A stretch of 64,000 nt of DNA from Bacillus mycoides (GTDB lineage Bacteria > Bacillota > Bacilli > Bacillales > Bacillaceae_G). The DNA lies in the NCBI RefSeq assembly GCF_018742245.1, contig NZ_CP036132.1:3591001-3655000 (forward strand), written 5' to 3'. Below the pieces are notes generated by a model, which saw only the letters and a list, made by a program, of their open reading frames with translations, was not told the origin of the DNA and did no database searches. Below are positions 9,658 through 19,075 of the stretch, one piece after another. Each line of letters starts with the position of its first letter. Positions within the stretch are counted from its first letter, which is position 1. Both the position numbers and the translations under genes were made by a program.

Positions 9658-10601
9658 CAGCTTTCTCCTCTCAAATTTGAAATGGTATCTTTTAATGTCT
9701 CTTCATCATATATCGCATATGCTTTCACTGAAGAATCAATGGACTTCATAAGACCAGCAAGTACTTTTCCAGGTCCGATTTCAATAAATGTATCTACCCC
9801 TTGATTCACCATATACTCAATAGATGGGTACCATAATACAGGCGAATAGAGCTGTTCAATTAGCTTTTCTTGAATATCTGTACCACGTGTAATAACATCT
9901 GCCGTAACATTTGCAATAATAGGAATATTCGTGTCTTGAATTGTAATTTCATTTAAAACACTTTGGAATTTCTCAGCAGCTGGTTTCATAAGAGAGGAAT
10001 GAAACGGTCCACTTACTTTGAGCGGAATTGCTCTTTTAGCACCATTTTCTTTCGCTCTTTGAGAAGCAAGTTCTACTCCTTGCTTTGTTCCAGAAATAAC
10101 AATTTGCTTCGTACTATTCATATTAGCAATTTGTACTGCGTATCCTTCACTTGTTACTTCTTCTGTAACTCGTTTCAGCATATCTGGATCTGCACCTAGA
10201 ATAGCTGCCATTGCACCTTCCCCGCCTGGAACAGCTTCTTCCATATATTCCCCACGTTTCCTTACAGCATATACAGCGTCTTCGAATGTTAATGCACCAG
10301 CAGCTACAAGAGCGCTATATTCACCTAAACTATGTCCTGCGACAAAATCAGGTGTAATATCATACTCCTTCAAAGCTGTTAAAATTGCAAAGCTCGTTGT
10401 TAATAGTGCCGGCTGCGCATTTGTCGTTAATGTCAACTTTTCCTGCGGTCCTTCAAAAATCACTTCTGAAAGAGAATCATGCAAAACCTCATCCGCTTTT
10501 GCAAACACTTTCGCAACCTCTTTATTATTCTCCGCTAACTGTCTACCCATTCCAACTGCCTGTGAACCTTGGCCCGGAAAAAGAAATGCTATTTTTCCCA
10601 T
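9657..10601 (-). CDS. fabD: Malonyl CoA-acyl carrier protein transacylase FabD
   Basis: FabD moves malonyl from CoA to ACP, feeding fatty acid elongation. The 314 residues carry [10 protein letters not shown] near the N-terminus, the nucleophile elbow GHSLGEY (Ser91) and the catalytic His in GPFHSSLM near residue 200. It lies between plsX and fabG in the FapR-controlled cluster, 14 bases after plsX. Confidence 0.97.
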   Translation of the reverse strand: MGKIAFLFPGQGSQAVGMGRQLAENNKEVAKVFAKADEVLHDSLSEVIFEGPQEKLTLTTNAQPALLTTSFAILTALKEYDITPDFVAGHSLGEYSALVAAGALTFEDAVYAVRKRGEYMEEAVPGGEGAMAAILGADPDMLKRVTEEVTSEGYAVQIANMNSTKQIVISGTKQGVELASQRAKENGAKRAIPLKVSGPFHSSLMKPAAEKFQSVLNEITIQDTNIPIIANVTADVITRGTDIQEKLIEQLYSPVLWYPSIEYMVNQGVDTFIEIGPGKVLAGLMKSIDSSVKAYAIYDEETLKDTISNLRGES

Positions 10602-10615
10602 TTCAAATCCTCCTC

Positions 10616-11608
10616 TTATTGAAGCGGCTCCTTCTCCATTACACTTGAAATTGTAGGAATTACTTCTTTCGCTACCATTTCTCTCGTTTGACGAATCGCA
10701 CTAAATATCGATTGGTCATTAGAAGAACCGTGAGCCTTAATGACAGGAGCTTTCAATCCAAACAACGCCGCTCCTCCATACTCCGAATAATCCATTTTAT
10801 CTTTCAATACCATAAGTTTTGGTTTTAATACCGCTGCTGCTAATTTGCTCGTAAACGAACTCATTAATTGTTCTTTTAACATAGAGAATAACGCAAGTGC
10901 TGTTCCTTCTAATGATTTTAGCGCTACATTACCCGTAAAACCATCACATACAACAACGTCTGCTACACCTTGCAATAAATCTCTTGATTCAACGTTTCCA
11001 ACGAAATTAATTGGTGCATCCTTGAGCATAGCAAAGACCTGTTTTGAAAGCTCGTTTCCTTTACCATCCTCTGTTCCAACGTTTAAAAGTCCAACGCGTG
11101 GATTTTTAATTCCTCTTACCTTCTCTGCGTAAACAGAGCCCATTACTGCATATTGATATAAATGAATTGGTTTTGCATCAACGTTGGCTCCAACATCTAA
11201 CATAACAAAACCTGCTCCATCAACAGTTGGCATTGTAGGTGATAAAGCTGGTCGTTCAATTCCTTCCATACGACCAACAACAAACAATCCAGCTGCCATC
11301 AAAGCTCCTGTACTACCTGCTGATATACAAGCATCCGCTACGCCGTCTTTTACTTGCTGCGCCGCTAGTACCATTGAAGCTTGTTTTTTTCGACGAACCG
11401 CTCTTACTGGTTCGTCTGTCGATTCAATTTTTTCGTCCGTATGAAGTATAGTAATTCGCTCTTCACTCGTTAAATATTGACGAATTCCCTCTTCTTTCCC
11501 TACTAACGTAATATGTAAATCTGAGTATTCCTTAATAGCTTTCATTGCTCCTAATACTACAGCCTTTGGTGCATGATCGCCGCCCATTGCATCTATTGCG
11601 ATTTTCAT
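10616..11608 (-). CDS. plsX: Phosphate acyltransferase PlsX
   Basis: PlsX makes acyl-phosphate from acyl-ACP for PlsY, the first step of phospholipid synthesis in Firmicutes. The 330-residue protein begins [15 protein letters not shown] and carries the [12 protein letters not shown] and DGFTGNV segments typical of the family. It overlaps fapR by four bases (ATGA), so the two are translationally coupled. Confidence 0.97.
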
Positions 11609-12198
11609 AAGTTGTTACCTTCCTCACTATAATTACTAGATCGATACATTTCAAAAGTGCCTGTAAAAACAAGTTCTTCTCCAACAAAGCTACGCACTTT
11701 GACAACCGTCCGTCCTTTATCATTCTCTACATCTTCAACACGTGCTTTTGCAACAACACGCTCTCCTAATTTTACAGGACGAATATATCGAATGGTGGAC
11801 TTTGCAGTTAAAGCTAATTCTTCATCAATAACCGCAACAGCTAGTGAGTTTGCTTGCGCAAACAAATGATGCCCACGAGCAATTTGATTTCTTTTAAATA
11901 CATGTTCTACCTTTACTTCAAAGATAGAAATCGCATGTCTATCTAATTCTATATCGATAATTTCTCCGACAACCTCTTCTAACGGTAAAGATTTCACGTC
12001 TTCTTCATGTTGTTTTGTAGCCACATGCTTAATTCGTTCTCTTAATTCAGGAATAGATAATTCCATACGATCAAGACGAACAGTTTGTATGCTCACTTGA
12101 AATTTTTCTGCTAAATCTTCATCCGTTATAAAAGGATTCGTTTCTATTGTTTGTTGTAATAATTCTTGTCTTTCTTTTTTACTTCTTCTTTTTTTCAT
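11605..12198 (-). CDS. fapR: Fatty acid and phospholipid biosynthesis repressor FapR
   Basis: FapR represses fatty acid and phospholipid genes and is released from DNA by malonyl-CoA. The 197-residue protein has a DeoR-like N-terminal helix-turn-helix (about 15-45, [19 protein letters not shown]), a linker helix and a hot-dog effector domain (about 70-190, with the [12 protein letters not shown] segment). The reading frame is open 61 codons further upstream, but that stretch contains the promoter and operator. The ATG at 12198 begins [11 protein letters not shown], the family start. It heads the fapR-plsX-fabD-fabG unit and probably represses itself. Confidence 0.97.
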
Positions 12199-12214
12199 AC
12201 CGCACCATCCATTT

Positions 12215-12231
12215 TTATGACTAGGTACTAA
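12215..12231 (-). promoter_or_regulatory. FapR operator
   Basis: The minus strand reads TTAGTACCTAGTCATAA. It shares TTAGTACCT and 13 of 17 positions with the FapR consensus TTAGTACCTrnTACTAA as I remember it. It lies just downstream of the -10 box at 12236-12241, covering the expected start site, so binding would block transcription. This is the expected autoregulatory arrangement. Confidence 0.85.
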
Positions 12232-12235
12232 AAGT

Positions 12236-12264
12236 AGTATATAATCATTAAAAGTAGAATGCAA
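12236..12264 (-). promoter_or_regulatory. Sigma-A type promoter of fapR
   Basis: On the minus strand TTGCAT (12264-12259), 17 bases, TATACT (12241-12236), immediately upstream of the FapR operator. It lies just past the recG stop codon, so fapR-plsX-fabD-fabG can be transcribed independently of recG. Confidence 0.8.
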
Positions 12265-12286
12265 CAAAAACTTTTGCAGACTACTT

Positions 12287-14335
12287 TTAATCGAGCTTCT
12301 CTCCCTGGAACACACCTGTCCCATCAAGATAAGTACGCAGCGAAGCATACTGATCATTATGCCAAAATGCTTCTGAATCAACTAGTATCGCCGCATCTTG
12401 TCTCGCTGTTTCTAACGCCCGATAATCATGCACCATATCAGCAACCTTAAATTCTGGTAGACCACTTTGCTTACTTCCAAAGAAATCCCCAGGACCTCGT
12501 AACTCTAAATCTTTTTCTGACAATACAAATCCATCATTTGTTTCAGTCATAATACGCATTCTTTCTTTTCCCGTTTCTGATTTTGGATCCGCAATTAATA
12601 AACAATATGATTGTTCACTACCACGCCCAACACGCCCCCTCAGCTGATGGAGCTGTGATAAACCGAAACGTTCCGCATCATAAATAACCATAACAGTCGC
12701 ATTTGGTACGTTCACACCTACTTCAACAACCGTTGTCGACACAAGAATTTGCACTTTATTTTCACTAAACTGTCCCATTATCTCTTCTTTTTCTTGGGAT
12801 GATAGTCTCCCATGCATTAATCCAACTTGGCATTTCCCTTGATAATGATGAGTCAGCATACTATGTAAGTCGATAGCATTTTGTACATCAAGCTTCTCAG
12901 ACTCTTCAATAAGAGGGCAAATAACATATGCCTGTCTTCCTTTTTTTATCTCTTTCTCCACAAAGCCGAGAACACGATCTAACATATCATGTTTTGCCCA
13001 GTACGTTTCGATTACCTTTCTACCAGCTGGCATTTCATCGATAATAGAAACGTCCATCTCTCCAAATGCAGTGATAGCTAACGTACGCGGGATTGGGGTC
13101 GCCGTCATAAACAACACATCTGGACTTTCACCTTTCTCACGTAAAACCCGGCGCTGCGCCACACCAAATCGATGCTGCTCATCGGTAATAACGAGACCTA
13201 ACCTATGAAATATAACTTCGTCTTGAATTAAAGCGTGCGTCCCAACAAGGATGTCTACTTCTCCTTGTTCTAATCTCGACAAAATTTCTCGACGTCTCGC
13301 CCCTTTAACAGAACTTGTTAGCAATTCTACCTTCATACCGAAATGTGAAAACGTCTCCGCGAGCGACTGATAATGTTGTTCGGCTAAAATTTCTGTAGGA
13401 ACCATCAAAGCACCTTGATAATGAGCCAATTTCGCCGCATAAAGAGCAATCGCAGCAACAACTGTTTTCCCAGAACCTACATCCCCTTGCAATAATCGAT
13501 TCATTCGGTACGGAGATATCATATCTTTCATTATTTCATCTACAACCCGGCGTTGTGCACCAGTTAACGGAAACGGAAGTGCATCAGTAAACTCTTGCAA
13601 TTCTACTAATGAAATTTCTTTTTTCGTCCCTTTCGAGTTTTCCCTTTCCATTTTCCGTAATGTTTGCATTTTCAACTGAAACAAGAAAAACTCCTCATAT
13701 ACAAAACGGCGACGCGCTTGCTTTAAGTCTTCCTGTCCCACTGGAAAATGTAACCCTCTGAGCGCTTCATAGCGTGATAATAATTTATATCGACTTAACA
13801 AACCATCTGGTAACACTTCGACTATAGAATCTCCATACTCCTTAAATGCTTGTGCAACAAAACGGCGCATCTGTTTTACTGTCAGTTTTCCTTTCACTGA
13901 ATATACAGGTTCTACTTCTTGTTGTCGTACAACCGGTCCAAAATTCAGTTCTGATACAGCAATTGTTTGGCGATGCTGATCCCATTTACCAGTAATCGTT
14001 ACCGTTTCATCTAAATTTAACTTTTGTTTATAGTATGGTCTATTAAAACATACAGCTGTAATTAAATAACGACCGACGAGAACACGAACTGTAAGACGTG
14101 ACTTCTTCTTCCCATAATATTGCAGTAAAGGAGCACTATGAACTTTCCCCTCAACTGTTACACGCTCGTCATGCTTTACTTCAGCAAGATCTTTCATCGC
14201 ATAGTCTTCATAGCGGTACGGAAAATGTTCTAATAGATGAGAAACTGTATAAATTCCCATCTCGTGTAACAACTCAGATGTTTCTCCTCCGATTCCCTTT
14301 ACATCCGTAACAGGAACTTGTACAACTTCATTCAA
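12287..14335 (-). CDS. recG: ATP-dependent DNA helicase RecG
   Basis: RecG is a branch-migrating helicase acting at stalled forks and Holliday junctions. The 682-residue form has an N-terminal OB-type wedge domain, Walker A GDVGSGKT (about 284-291), the DEQH box, ATPIPRT and a C-terminal helicase domain ([13 protein letters not shown]). The open frame begins with GTG at 14344 (MRILNEV). GGAG lies only one base before that GTG but ten before the TTG at 14335, so I favour the TTG, with some doubt. No ribosomal or lipid genes precede it directly; a 460-base gap does. Confidence 0.93.
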
Positions 14336-14476
14336 GATTCTCACGCTCCGTCACATTATTTTCTTTGATTCATTCTATTGATTATCCATTAATATCATTG
14401 ACATCTGTAATCGCTCTCTTTCACCTTATATATTCTATCATAGGCATTCTAAGAGAAACTACTCTAATCCCTCTAT

Positions 14477-14635
14477 ATAAAGTGAAACTATAATCAGTGG
14501 GGGTTTTGTTCATCCCCCACTGATTATTAGCCTTCACCAATCGGGCGTTTACGGGCAGTTAATCTCCCCCCTAACTTCTTTGCTCCAGCCGAATTTAGGG
14601 GTGGGAGTTTTACTGCCCACAAATAGCTTGATAAA
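14477..14635. repeat. bcr1-like structured interspersed repeat
   Basis: This region lies in a 460-base gap between recG and fakA. It has a 13-bp perfect stem (14491-14503 with 14514-14526, 10-base loop, C/G-rich) and a second long imperfect stem (14553-14574 with 14595-14618: GGGCAGT pairs with ACTGCCC, CTCCC with GGGAG, CCTAA with TTAGG). The block is flanked by direct copies of ATAAA (14477-14481 and 14631-14635). From memory, bcr1 elements of the B. cereus group are about 155 bp, structured, and flanked by TTTAT repeats, which fits. I see no open reading frame inside. Family assignment was not checked against a database. Confidence 0.75.
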
Positions 14636-14657
14636 ACAAAGTTGTACAATACGTAAG

Positions 14658-14691
14658 AAAAGAGCCTCACTATTAGCAGCAAGGCTCTTTT
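14658..14691 (-). terminator. Terminator after yloU-fakA
   Basis: AAAAGAGCCT pairs with AGGCTCTTTT around a 14-base loop. On the minus strand the stem ends in CTCTTTTCTTACG. It lies about 110 bases past the fakA stop and would end that unit before the bcr1-like repeat and recG. Confidence 0.75.
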
Positions 14692-14802
14692 CCATCATCA
14701 ATATGCTAGCCTTTTGAATAAAAACTAGTAATAAATTTCATATCACTATTTCTTATCCATTAGCAAGTAAGTAACCCATTTATTTTCAAATCGAATCTTT
14801 TC

Positions 14803-16479
14803 TTATTCTACAGAGAAGATGAAAGAATACACCGGTTGGTTCCCTGCATGTACTTCTACTTCAGCATCTTCAAAGTTCTCTTCTACAAACGCAACTAATT
14901 CAGCCACTTCTTCATCTGTTGCATCTTCACCTTGCAGGATCGTTACGATTTCAGAATCCTCATCAATTAGCGCTTCTAGTAATTGCTTTGCAGCTCCTAC
15001 TTTCTCAGCATTTGTAGATACAATTTTCCCATCTGCAAGACACATGAAATCATCTTTTTGAATCGCTACACCGTCAATTTCCGTATCACGAACAGCATAC
15101 GTAATCTGACCTGTTTTCACATGAGCTAAAGCTTCTTTCATGTTTTCTTCATTCTCTTCTAGCGTTCCAACTGGATTAAATGCTAACATTGCAGCCATAC
15201 CTTGAGGAACTGTTTTTGAACGAATAACAATAACTTCTTGTTCTACAACTGACGCTGCTTGTTCTGCTGCCATCACGATATTCCCGTTATTTGGTAAGAT
15301 GATGATTTTTTCAGCATTCGCCTCTTCAATCGCCTTCACAATATCCTCCGTACTCGGATTCATCGTTTGGCCACCTTCGATAACTTTCGTTGCGCCAATG
15401 CTCTCAAATAAAGTTTTAATACCCGATCCCATAGCTACAGTTACAATACCATACGGTTGTTTCTCTATTGGCTGATTCGTTTGTTCAGGCACCATGGTAG
15501 GTTCATCTAATAAAGCAGTATGCTGTTCACGCATATTTTCTACTTTGATCTTAATTAGACTACCGTAACGTTGTCCATAGTTCATAGGTTCTCCAGGATA
15601 TTCCGCATGAATATGAACCTTTACAACCTCATCATCCGATACAACAAGTAGTGAATCTCCGTACACACTAATATCTTCACGGAATTTTTGTTCAGAGAAA
15701 TTATGTTCCTTCATTTTTTCAGGCTCTAATTTCACCATGAATTCCGTACAATATCCATACTTAATATCTTCTGTACTCAATTGGCTTTGTACACTACGGT
15801 GATGTTCTGCGCGTACCATGTCATTCATAGATGGTTGGGCAGGCACATTAGAAGAAATCGTTTCTCCTTTTAAGTCAGCTAAAAATCCTTCATATACAAC
15901 AACAAGACCTTTACCACCGCTATCTACAACGCCAACTTGTTTTAATACAGGTAATAAATCTGGCGTACGATTTAACGATGCGTTTGCTTCTTTTACAACG
16001 TCTTCCATAAACAAAACAAAGTCGCGCTGTTTTTTCGCAACTGTCACTGCATATTTACCCGTTTCTCTTGCAACCGTTAAAATCGTTCCTTCAATTGGTT
16101 TCATAACCGCTTTGTAAGCTGCCTCTACTCCAGCTTCTAAAGCTGCAGCAAAATCAACTGTCGTTAACTCTTCTTTTTGTTCAATGGATTTAGAGAAACC
16201 ACGGAATAACTGAGATAAAATAACCCCAGAGTTACCACGAGCTCCCATTAATAATCCTTTGGCTAAACTTACGCCGACTTTACCAGCATGCTGTGAAGGA
16301 TTTGCTTTCACTTCACTTGCGCCTGAAGTCATTGATAAGTTCATGTTTGTACCGGTATCGCCATCTGGAACTGGAAATACGTTTAATGCATCAACAAGCT
16401 GAACATTATTTGTTAAATTATTGGCTCCTTGAATGATCATTTGTGATAAACGTTTTCCATCAATTTTTTGAATTGACAC
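14803..16479 (-). CDS. fakA: Fatty acid kinase ATP-binding subunit FakA (YloV, DAK2 domain)
   Basis: FakA with a FakB partner phosphorylates exogenous fatty acids, giving acyl-phosphate for PlsY. The 558-residue protein starts with a DhaL-type kinase domain whose nucleotide/Mg2+ motif DGDTGTNMN is at about 39-47. A central domain (about 220-310) and a C-terminal DegV-like domain follow. A FakB gene is not in this window. It follows yloU by 22 bases, the conserved order. Older annotation calls it a dihydroxyacetone kinase-like protein. Confidence 0.92.
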   Translation of the reverse strand: MSIQKIDGKRLSQMIIQGANNLTNNVQLVDALNVFPVPDGDTGTNMNLSMTSGASEVKANPSQHAGKVGVSLAKGLLMGARGNSGVILSQLFRGFSKSIEQKEELTTVDFAAALEAGVEAAYKAVMKPIEGTILTVARETGKYAVTVAKKQRDFVLFMEDVVKEANASLNRTPDLLPVLKQVGVVDSGGKGLVVVYEGFLADLKGETISSNVPAQPSMNDMVRAEHHRSVQSQLSTEDIKYGYCTEFMVKLEPEKMKEHNFSEQKFREDISVYGDSLLVVSDDEVVKVHIHAEYPGEPMNYGQRYGSLIKIKVENMREQHTALLDEPTMVPEQTNQPIEKQPYGIVTVAMGSGIKTLFESIGATKVIEGGQTMNPSTEDIVKAIEEANAEKIIILPNNGNIVMAAEQAASVVEQEVIVIRSKTVPQGMAAMLAFNPVGTLEENEENMKEALAHVKTGQITYAVRDTEIDGVAIQKDDFMCLADGKIVSTNAEKVGAAKQLLEALIDEDSEIVTILQGEDATDEEVAELVAFVEENFEDAEVEVHAGNQPVYSFIFSVE

Positions 16480-16501
16480 AGATTTTCCTCCTTAATGCAC
16501 A

Positions 16502-16864
16502 TTACAAGTTTATTACTTTAACTCCTTGTACGTAGATGTTTACAGAATCTACTGCTAGTCCTACAGTTTGATCTAATGTATATTTCACTTTAGTCTGCAC
16601 GTTATGTGCTACTTCTGAAATTTTCGTACCATAGCTCACAATAATATACATATCAATATGTACTTCATCTTCATCTTTACGAACAATAACGCCTCTAGTG
16701 AAGTTTTCTTTTCGTAAAATGTCTGTTAATCCATCTTTTAACTGATTTTTTGATGCCATACCTACGATACCGTAGCAATCTACTGCGGCACCTCCAGCAA
16801 TTGTTGCAATTACATCTGTACTAATATCAATTTGACCGTACTTCGTTTTAATTTCAATTGACAT
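16502..16864 (-). CDS. Asp23/Gls24 family envelope stress protein (YloU)
   Basis: The 120-residue protein belongs to the Asp23/Gls24 family: an amphipathic alpha/beta domain (TKYGQIDISTDVIATIAGG near the N-terminus, VDMYIIVSYG-like strand in the middle). No signal peptide or membrane segment is visible. Family members associate with the membrane through partners and respond to envelope stress. In Firmicutes it is found next to fakA. A GGGGG-type ribosome binding site precedes the ATG. Confidence 0.88.
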   Translation of the reverse strand: MSIEIKTKYGQIDISTDVIATIAGGAAVDCYGIVGMASKNQLKDGLTDILRKENFTRGVIVRKDEDEVHIDMYIIVSYGTKISEVAHNVQTKVKYTLDQTVGLAVDSVNIYVQGVKVINL

Positions 16865-17021
16865 CTCGTTTCCCCCTTCATAAATGGTGAAAGTGAGCTA
16901 GACTACTTTAGTTACTATCATATAATCTTTTTAAAGAAAATTCCATCGTTCTTTCTTTTTCACTCTCATATTTTATGTTTTAAATTACATTTTTTTATGA
17001 TGAGCAAAATAGTCCATTGTT

Positions 17022-17053
17022 ATTATACAACATGTACCACTATAATATGTCAA
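17022..17053 (-). promoter_or_regulatory. Possible promoter of yloU-fakA
   Basis: On the minus strand a perfect TTGACA (17053-17048) and a perfect TATAAT (17027-17022) lie upstream of yloU, but 20 bases apart, longer than the usual 17. This could be a weak or activator-dependent promoter, or only one of the boxes may be used. The 377-base gap 16865-17242 holds this, the palindrome at 17084-17100 and the rpmB upstream region. Confidence 0.4.
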
Positions 17054-17083
17054 GCAATTTTTCTTGATTTCACCTTTTCTTCA

Positions 17084-17100
17084 TTGACATATAGTGTCAA
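17084..17100. promoter_or_regulatory. 17-bp palindrome between yloU and rpmB
   Basis: TTGACATATAGTGTCAA is a perfect inverted repeat with 6-base arms and a 5-base centre. It lies in the divergent region between yloU and rpmB. Either arm reads as a perfect -35 box, but no matching -10 lies 17 bases away on either strand. It may be an operator. A related TGTCAAG...CTTGATTTC block occurs 47 bases away at 17048-17071. Confidence 0.45.
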
Positions 17101-17242
17101 GTATTTTTTCTTGATTTCTTTTTCCTACGGTGTTGCATTCTCTTTTTAGTTGTGTTAAATTATAGTAGTGTTTTTAGCATCGCATAAAAGGCTAACATTG
17201 AAAAATTACGTATGTTACGGTAGTTAAGGGAGGGAAATATAA

Positions 17243-17431
17243 ATGGCTCGTGTTTGTGCTATCACTGGAAGAAAAGCTCGTTCTGGTAACTCTCGTTCTC
17301 ACGCAATGAACGCTACAAAACGTAAATGGGGCGCTAACCTTCAAAAAGTTCGCGTACGCATCGACGGAAAAGTTCAACGTGTTTACGTTTCTGCTAGAGC
17401 ATTAAAATCTGGCAAAATCGAACGTGTTTAA
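17243..17431 (+). CDS. rpmB: 50S ribosomal protein L28
   Basis: The 62-residue protein starts [20 protein letters not shown], typical L28, with high Arg/Lys content. Only one Cys is present (residue 5), so it is a zinc-free form. AGGGAGGG precedes the ATG. It is monocistronic, divergent from yloU and convergent with spoVM, and ends at a bidirectional terminator. Codon use is strongly biased (CGT, GGT/GGC, AAA), as for abundant proteins. Confidence 0.97.
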
Positions 17432-17432
17432 T

Positions 17433-17468
17433 AATAAAAAAAAGAGCCGCTAGGCTCTTTTTTTATTA
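17433..17468 (+). terminator. Rho-independent terminator of rpmB
   Basis: AAAAAAGAGCC, a GCTA loop and GGCTCTTTTTTTT immediately follow the rpmB stop codon. The A-rich left arm would make it work in both directions. Confidence 0.92.
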
Positions 17469-17477
17469 TACCAATGG

Positions 17478-17504
17478 AAAAAGCACCGGTAATAGGTGCT
17501 TTTT
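17478..17504 (-). terminator. Rho-independent terminator of spoVM
   Basis: AAAAAGCACC and GGTGCTTTTT pair around a 7-base loop directly after the spoVM stop codon. A U-run follows on either strand. Confidence 0.88.
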
Positions 17505-17585
17505 TTAGTCTTTTTTGAAGGTATTTAACATCGCACGAACAATTCCACCAAGAAATTTAGGTAACTTAATTGTATAAAATCTCAT
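17505..17585 (-). CDS. spoVM: Stage V sporulation peptide SpoVM (26 residues)
   Basis: A 26-codon gene, shorter than usual gene-finder limits. The peptide reads MRFYTIKLPKFLGGIVRAML followed by NTFKKD, close to the B. subtilis SpoVM as I recall it. SpoVM is an amphipathic peptide that marks the convex forespore membrane and anchors SpoIVA at the start of coat and cortex assembly. GGAGGG lies 6 bases before the ATG and a terminator follows the stop. Location between rpmB and thiN matches B. subtilis. Confidence 0.95.
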   Translation of the reverse strand: MRFYTIKLPKFLGGIVRAMLNTFKKD

Positions 17586-17651
17586 GGTTTCCCTCCTAAT
17601 CCCCATTACTCCACTTGTTCACTATATGATGCAAGGAGCAAAATTGTTTCT

Positions 17652-18293
17652 TCAATCAGTGCTTCTTATCATCATTAATATGCCAGAAGTAAATGAAAAA
17701 TTACCTTTTTCCTCAATGAGTTCATTACTAATACAAAGTGTCGATCCCCACTCTATTGTTTTATTAGTAAGAGGGTACTTAAAACCGTGAAGTGTAATAC
17801 CTTCTACCCTTTCAGTAACTGGTACAAATGATACGTATGGAAAATGTTCGTTTCCTTCAATTATATACATACCAAACTTTTTCACCATTATTTCATTTTT
17901 ATTGTCCACAATACACATTTCTATGTTTACTTCTAATCCCTTTAAAAGCATCTGAATATTTGCTAAACCATGATCAAGTCTTCCACCAGTAGCACCAAAA
18001 ATACGAATTAACTTTGGTTTCTGTTCTAAAGCCCAGCTAATTGCAATTTCTAAATCTGTTTGATCTTTTTCTCGCGGGACAATATGTAATTCATTTGTCT
18101 GCTGTCCCATCCATGCTAATTCCTCATCAGTAACTGAATCATAATCCCCAAAAGCAACAGCCGGAGTGATTCCTCTTTTCAACAAACGGTACACTCCTCT
18201 ATCAACGGCCGCCCAAACTACTTCTTCATTTTCATACCGAGAAAAATCTGCGCAGTATTCTGCAGGTCCTCCCGCTAAAATATGAATAATCAT
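17652..18293 (-). CDS. thiN: Thiamine pyrophosphokinase
   Basis: This enzyme transfers pyrophosphate from ATP to thiamine to give thiamine diphosphate. The 213-residue protein has the family features AAVDRGVYRLLKRG, GDYDSV (about residue 62) and GATGGRLDHGLANI (about 115-128). The frame stays open 44 codons upstream, but that stretch contains a terminator hairpin. MIIHILAGGPAEYC with GGAAGG upstream is the family start. It follows rpe, with the hairpin between. Confidence 0.95.
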   Translation of the reverse strand: MIIHILAGGPAEYCADFSRYENEEVVWAAVDRGVYRLLKRGITPAVAFGDYDSVTDEELAWMGQQTNELHIVPREKDQTDLEIAISWALEQKPKLIRIFGATGGRLDHGLANIQMLLKGLEVNIEMCIVDNKNEIMVKKFGMYIIEGNEHFPYVSFVPVTERVEGITLHGFKYPLTNKTIEWGSTLCISNELIEEKGNFSFTSGILMMIRSTD

Positions 18294-18314
18294 TTTTCCT
18301 TCCCCTTCTATTGT

Positions 18315-18348
18315 AAAAAGGCAATCTGCCATTCGGTAGATTGCCTTT
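18315..18348 (-). terminator. Terminator between rpe and thiN
   Basis: AAAGGCAATCT pairs perfectly with AGATTGCCTTT around a 10-base loop. On the minus strand the stem runs into TTTTTACAATAG. It would reduce transcription from rpe into thiN. I saw no antiterminator or thiamine riboswitch-like sequence around it. Confidence 0.8.
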
Positions 18349-18428
18349 CTCCTTATTTGCCACTCTAACATGTATAAATAGTGAAGTCTTAATGAACTAG
18401 AAGCTTCACTATGATAACGGTTCATTCT

Positions 18429-19073
18429 TTATCCGCGAATTACACGAATTGCTTCACCGCGGTCTTTTTGATTGTATACTGCTGATCCCGCTACAAGAAC
18501 ATTCGCTCCTGCTTCAATACAAAGTCTTGCCGTTTCAGCGTTGACACCACCATCAACTTCAATTTCCACTTGTAGATTTCGCTCTTTAACCATTTCTGCA
18601 ACTTGTTTGATTTTCGGTAATACAGAATGAATAAATTTCTGTCCGCCAAATCCAGGATTTACTGTCATAAGTAATACCATGTCTATATCTTCTAATACAT
18701 GCTCAATCGTTGAAACTGGAGTATGTGGATTTAATACAACTCCCGCTTTAATGTCATGAGATTTAATTAACTGAATTGTACGATGTAGATGTGGACAAGC
18801 TTCTACATGGACAGTAATAATATCAGCTCCCGCTTTTGCGAAAGTTGGGATATAGTTATCAGGATTTTCAATCATTAAATGTACATCTAACGGTAATGAT
18901 GTAATCGGACGGATTGCTTCTACAATTAATGGTCCAATCGTAATATTTGGTACGAAATGTCCATCCATTACATCGACGTGAATGTAGTCAGCTCCACCTT
19001 TTTCTACATCTTTAATCTCTTCCCCTAATCTTGAAAAATCTGCTGATAAAATCGATGGTGCAATTTTAATCAT
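18429..19073 (-). CDS. rpe: Ribulose-phosphate 3-epimerase
   Basis: Rpe interconverts ribulose-5-P and xylulose-5-P in the pentose phosphate pathway. The 214-residue TIM barrel shows [17 protein letters not shown] at the start, [11 protein letters not shown] (metal-binding Asp/His), [12 protein letters not shown] and EVDGGVN. It sits directly after rsgA (2-base gap), as in B. subtilis. Confidence 0.97.
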   Translation of the reverse strand: MIKIAPSILSADFSRLGEEIKDVEKGGADYIHVDVMDGHFVPNITIGPLIVEAIRPITSLPLDVHLMIENPDNYIPTFAKAGADIITVHVEACPHLHRTIQLIKSHDIKAGVVLNPHTPVSTIEHVLEDIDMVLLMTVNPGFGGQKFIHSVLPKIKQVAEMVKERNLQVEIEVDGGVNAETARLCIEAGANVLVAGSAVYNQKDRGEAIRVIRG

Positions 19074-19075
19074 GA

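Noticed and set aside
11532..11723. 63-codon minus frame overlapping the fapR-plsX junction
   Set aside because: It overlaps both genes in a different frame and has no ribosome binding site; the ATGA overlap of fapR and plsX explains the junction.
15818..16117. Plus-strand frames inside fakA and other core genes
   Set aside because: Shadows of real minus-strand genes without start signals or family motifs.
17028..17047. A normal 17-base spacer promoter for yloU
   Set aside because: The spacer counted on the sequence is 20 bases, so it was kept only as a low-confidence promoter.
18315..18348. Thiamine riboswitch in the thiN leader
   Set aside because: No THI-box-like conserved core was seen; only a simple terminator hairpin is present between rpe and thiN.
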